From the NCBI GenBank assembly GCA_963674835.2, contig CAXXKC010000003.1:1302001-1366000 (forward strand): a stretch of 64,000 bases of DNA, written 5' to 3'. The first letter of the stretch is position 1. Each line of letters starts with the position of its first letter. The notes under the pieces were generated by a model. The model was not told the origin of the DNA. It did not search any database and saw only the letters and a program-made list of their open reading frames with translations. Below are positions 61,480 through 64,000 of this stretch, piece by piece. Both the position numbers and the translations under genes were made by a program. This DNA comes from G963674835 sp963674835 (GTDB taxonomy: Bacteria; Planctomycetota; Planctomycetia; Pirellulales; Thermoguttaceae).

Positions 61480-62034
61480 TCAAGCGGGCGATCTTTCCCA
61501 CAGGGTGTCGGGCCGTTTCGCCTCGGCATTGGCAGTGCGGGCCGCCACGAAGAGCAGATCGCTGAGGCGGTTGATGTAGGCGAGCAGGACGAGAGAGATT
61601 TCTTCCTCGCTGTGCCGGATGAGGAGCACGACGCGCCGCTCGACGCGACGGCAAATGGCCCGGGCCAGGTGGAGGGCGGCGCCGGCGCGGGCTCCGCCGG
61701 GGAGGATGAAATGCTGGAGCTGCTCAAGGGGCGCCAGGAGCCGGTCGATGTCGCACTCGAGCTGTTGAATGTGCGGGGGTCCGATGGTTCGGGTGCCCTG
61801 CCGGACCGGGTCGGGGCTGGCCAGTTCGGCGCCCATTTCGAAGAGCTCGTTCTGGATGCGCCGCAAGATATCGTCGAGTTGGTCGGACAACGGTTCGGCG
61901 CGGGCCAAGCCGAGCGCGGAGTTCAGTTCGTCGACGGCTCCGCAGGCCTCGATTCGGACCATGTCTTTGCCGACTCGGGGACCGCCCAGGAGGGCCGTTT
62001 CGCCGAGATCGCCGGTGCGCGTGTAGATCTTCAT
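61480..62034 (-). CDS. PduO-type ATP:cob(I)alamin adenosyltransferase
   Basis: This enzyme transfers adenosyl from ATP to cob(I)alamin, making the B12 coenzyme. The 184-aa protein opens MKIYTRTGDLGETALLGGPR (the PduO nucleotide region) and continues VRIEACGAVDELNSALGLAR. A helical bundle follows, with LPGGARAGAALHLARAICRRVERRVV and YINRLSDLLFVAARTANA at the end, the usual pattern. ATG 62034 matches the family opening. An earlier ATG (62049) overlaps the stop of the preceding lipoprotein gene as ATGA and is also possible. Either way the two genes look translationally coupled. Confidence 0.93.
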   Translation of the reverse strand: MKIYTRTGDLGETALLGGPRVGKDMVRIEACGAVDELNSALGLARAEPLSDQLDDILRRIQNELFEMGAELASPDPVRQGTRTIGPPHIQQLECDIDRLLAPLEQLQHFILPGGARAGAALHLARAICRRVERRVVLLIRHSEEEISLVLLAYINRLSDLLFVAARTANAEAKRPDTLWERSPA

Positions 62035-62045
62035 CGGCTGGTCTT

Positions 62046-63551
62046 TCATTGGACGTCGAGAATGTCGATTTGGAGTTTGCCGGCCGCATGGGCGATGGGT
62101 AGGAAGGTGCTGTAGGCGGCGGCGCCGCGGAGGCTGTGATGGGCGAGCTTGAGATGTGCGGCCCCGAGGCCGCCTTGGCCAAGCGTGCCATCGATGCCGA
62201 TCCACTGGTCGTTGACGTAGACTTCGGTCCACATATGGTAGCCGAAGGCTTGTTTGGCGGGCATGTAGACCAAGCCCATGGCGACGCGGGCGGGAATGCC
62301 GCGGGCGCGGGCCAGCGCGGCCAGGAGGACGGCGTGTTCGGTGCAATCGCCGGTGTGGGTCTTGAGGACCTCGGAGGCGGTGAGGAACGCCTGGGTGTAG
62401 TCGGTCGTGGTGATGACGGTACCGATGTGCCGTTCGAGGGCGAGCGCGGCCTGCCAGGGGTCCTTTTGGGTTCCGCACACCGAGTTGGCCATGGCGATGA
62501 TGTCGGGATCGTCGCTTTGGATCAGCGCGTTGGGCTGGCGGTCGGCGTCGGTGGGGGAATCGTCGTGGATGGCGGCCCGGTCGGGCGGCTGTCCGGGACG
62601 CAAGGCGTAGACGGTGACGATGGCCGTGTGCGCGTCGACCGGCTCGACCTGTTGCGATGCGCCGGCGACGAAGAGGCTGGCCGGATCGCCGTCTTTCATG
62701 TGAATGCGGTAGCGTATGCGCCGGGTCTCCTGCGGCCGTTGGAGCGCCCGATCGACGGGGATCGACAGCGATTCGCCCAGGTCGAAGGATGCTTGCTGGC
62801 TCTGATCGAGGGCTTCGGCCTTGGTGGCACGGAACGACTGGAGATCCATGGTTTCCGATCTGCGACGGAGAATCTCGCCGTTGTCGTCGGTCCAGAGCGT
62901 TTCGCGGAGCGGCTGCTCGTTGGGCAGCGAGACAACGCTGTCGATCCGGAGCAGTTTGCGGCTCTTGTCGAGTAGTTTGACGTTTTCGTAGTCGCGGGCC
63001 GACATCTCGACCTGCCCAATCTGGCTGGTGGTGGGCACGAGGGCTTGAAGGTGTCGGGTTTGGCCGGGATGCATGGGCTTGTTCCAGAGCGACTGCTCGA
63101 CGGCCAGGAAACCACCGACCGCGTCGGACCAGGGGAACGATTCAACGGTTTCGTTGCCCGGCGGACCTGAGCGGATCTGGAGCTGATCGCCAACCACCTT
63201 TCCCGTCGTCACCTGGGGTTCGGTTCCCGAGGAAATCGTTGACTGGAAATCGATCAGCTTGCCGTCGGGAGTTTCGGTGGATCGGCAGTTGACCTCCATG
63301 GTGGTATCGTTGCCGAACCGTTTGACGGCCAAGTGGATGAGTTGCTCGATGGCGACGAGATCCTGCCCATCGCGCTCGACGGGTTGGACGGTTGTTCGCT
63401 CGTAGCCGACCCTGGTTCGGCCCATGGTGCAGACGCTCCAGACGTCACGCTCGGACGGGTTGTCGGCGTTTGCGGGCATTCTGGCTCCGGTGGGTTGGCA
63501 GCCGGCGAGGGTTAGGAGGAGGGCGCCAAACAGGATGGAACGTGCCCTCAC
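62046..63551 (-). CDS. Transglutaminase-like lipoprotein
   Basis: This protein (501 aa from GTG 63551) begins MRARSILFGALLLTLAGCQP, a clean lipoprotein signal with lipobox LAGC. The middle (about residues 40-330) is strand-rich. The C-terminal transglutaminase-like domain has Cys in GDCTEHAVLLAALARARGIP, His in FGYHMWTEVYV and Asp in WIGIDGTLG, a full catalytic triad. Members act as proteases or cross-linkers. The reading frame stays open to 63653, but the upstream part translates a dispersed repeat (PRPLAGEGPGVRA), so the GTG inside that repeat is the likely start. The gene is coupled to the adenosyltransferase. Confidence 0.85.
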   Translation of the reverse strand: MRARSILFGALLLTLAGCQPTGARMPANADNPSERDVWSVCTMGRTRVGYERTTVQPVERDGQDLVAIEQLIHLAVKRFGNDTTMEVNCRSTETPDGKLIDFQSTISSGTEPQVTTGKVVGDQLQIRSGPPGNETVESFPWSDAVGGFLAVEQSLWNKPMHPGQTRHLQALVPTTSQIGQVEMSARDYENVKLLDKSRKLLRIDSVVSLPNEQPLRETLWTDDNGEILRRRSETMDLQSFRATKAEALDQSQQASFDLGESLSIPVDRALQRPQETRRIRYRIHMKDGDPASLFVAGASQQVEPVDAHTAIVTVYALRPGQPPDRAAIHDDSPTDADRQPNALIQSDDPDIIAMANSVCGTQKDPWQAALALERHIGTVITTTDYTQAFLTASEVLKTHTGDCTEHAVLLAALARARGIPARVAMGLVYMPAKQAFGYHMWTEVYVNDQWIGIDGTLGQGGLGAAHLKLAHHSLRGAAAYSTFLPIAHAAGKLQIDILDVQ

Positions 63552-63586
63552 CCCCGGCCCCTCTCCCGCAAGCGGGCGAGGGGAGG
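63542..63586. repeat. Dispersed palindromic (REP-like) repeat, copy 2
   Basis: Same 45-bp element and orientation as 48650-48694, with arms CCCCTC-T-CCCGC and GCGGG-C-GAGGGG around AA. The GTG start of the transglutaminase-like lipoprotein (63551) lies inside it on the minus strand. Confidence 0.78.
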
Positions 63587-64000
63587 AGAAGGGGCTGGTT
63601 TGCCGTTTGAGGGAGTGGAGAGTGGGTAGAGGTAGATGGCGTCCGAGCGACATTGGAATCTCCAGGCGTCGTGCGCGCGGGTTTCGAGGAAAAAGGGGTG
63701 TTGTCGGGGCGTTTGGAACGGGCCGGTTTCCCCAATCGGACTGTTCATTATACCAGTTCAGCGTCGCAGTCGTCTTGGCCTAGCGGTACGTCGGGGTGGC
63801 CGCGAGCAGGCAAACTTCCCGCGATCTGGAGAAGCTGATGCGTGATGGGGAACTTTCGGTCCGGCTTTGAGACGCCCGACCGCGCCTGGCGATTTCGAGT
63901 GCTAGACTAGCCTAGCCCCGTCGCGCCGTTGGTTGTTCTTCGGCGTCGGACCGCAGAGAACGGCACGGCCGGGCAACCTGTATTGAACGATCGTGGCAGT
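63587..64000. other. Right-end region without a recognised gene
   Basis: Short frames on both strands show no family features. It should contain the promoter of the minus-strand lipoprotein gene. No RNA gene or repeat beyond the adjoining REP-like copy was recognised. Confidence 0.35.

Overview
The window looks like chromosomal DNA from a high-GC member of the Planctomycetota, probably in or near the Pirellulales. This rests on several family-level signatures: a BBP7-type outer-membrane protein with a cysteine-rich N-terminus, a DUF1571 protein, an ExbB/ExbD/ExbD operon joined to TPR proteins, a thioredoxin fused to YHS-like repeats, a FliL-like membrane protein, and an integrase of the divergent type seen in this phylum. 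KdsA and MurA imply a Gram-negative envelope with Kdo and a peptidoglycan pathway. No taxonomic search could be run.

Layout. (1) 1-1.8 kb: a truncated tyrosine-recombinase-like integrase with repeated upstream sites, lying against the 3' end of tRNA-Ser(GGA). This is the likely edge of an integrated element extending left of the window. (2) 1.9-9.9 kb: rho, an exported thioredoxin/YHS protein, a HEAT/TPR protein, an exported STN-like protein, divergent CheY and CheW genes, and a DUF4198 exported protein. (3) 10.0-32.5 kb: a 22-kb four-gene operon on the minus strand encoding a FAAL-primed modular polyketide synthase. Gene order and C-terminal docking-like helices give FAAL-ACP-KS-DH-KR-ACP, then KS-DH-ACP, then KS-AT-DH-ER-KR-ACP, then KS-(dead AT)-DH-ACP-(TE-like). 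Only one acyltransferase looks catalytic, two modules have lost AT entirely, and the last protein carries both a degenerate AT and a thioesterase-like domain without the usual serine. A membrane-associated methyltransferase-like gene is divergent from the operon.

(4) 33.7-36.5 kb: a DUF1571 protein, a FabZ-like dehydratase, a FliL-like protein and a gene-poor stretch with a good minus-strand intrinsic terminator that may end a small RNA. (5) 36.5-44.1 kb: plus-strand housekeeping genes (lipid kinase, kdsA, a lipoprotein, rpmE, prfA, prmC, murA). (6) 44.1-49.7 kb: BBP7 protein, a proline-rich lipoprotein, a YhaM-like HD nuclease and XerC/D recombinase. (7) 49.7-55.9 kb: an energised-transport operon on the minus strand, transcribed TPR-TPR-ExbB-ExbD-ExbD. 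(8) 56.4-61.2 kb: an amt-glnB-glnD nitrogen-control cluster. (9) 61.5-63.6 kb: a transglutaminase-like lipoprotein coupled to a PduO-type cobalamin adenosyltransferase. A dispersed palindromic repeat occurs twice, and one copy appears to supply the start codon of that lipoprotein.

The most unusual content is the PKS: a single live AT must presumably charge several ACPs, or another AT elsewhere must act in trans. All domain calls are from motif reading, without database searches.
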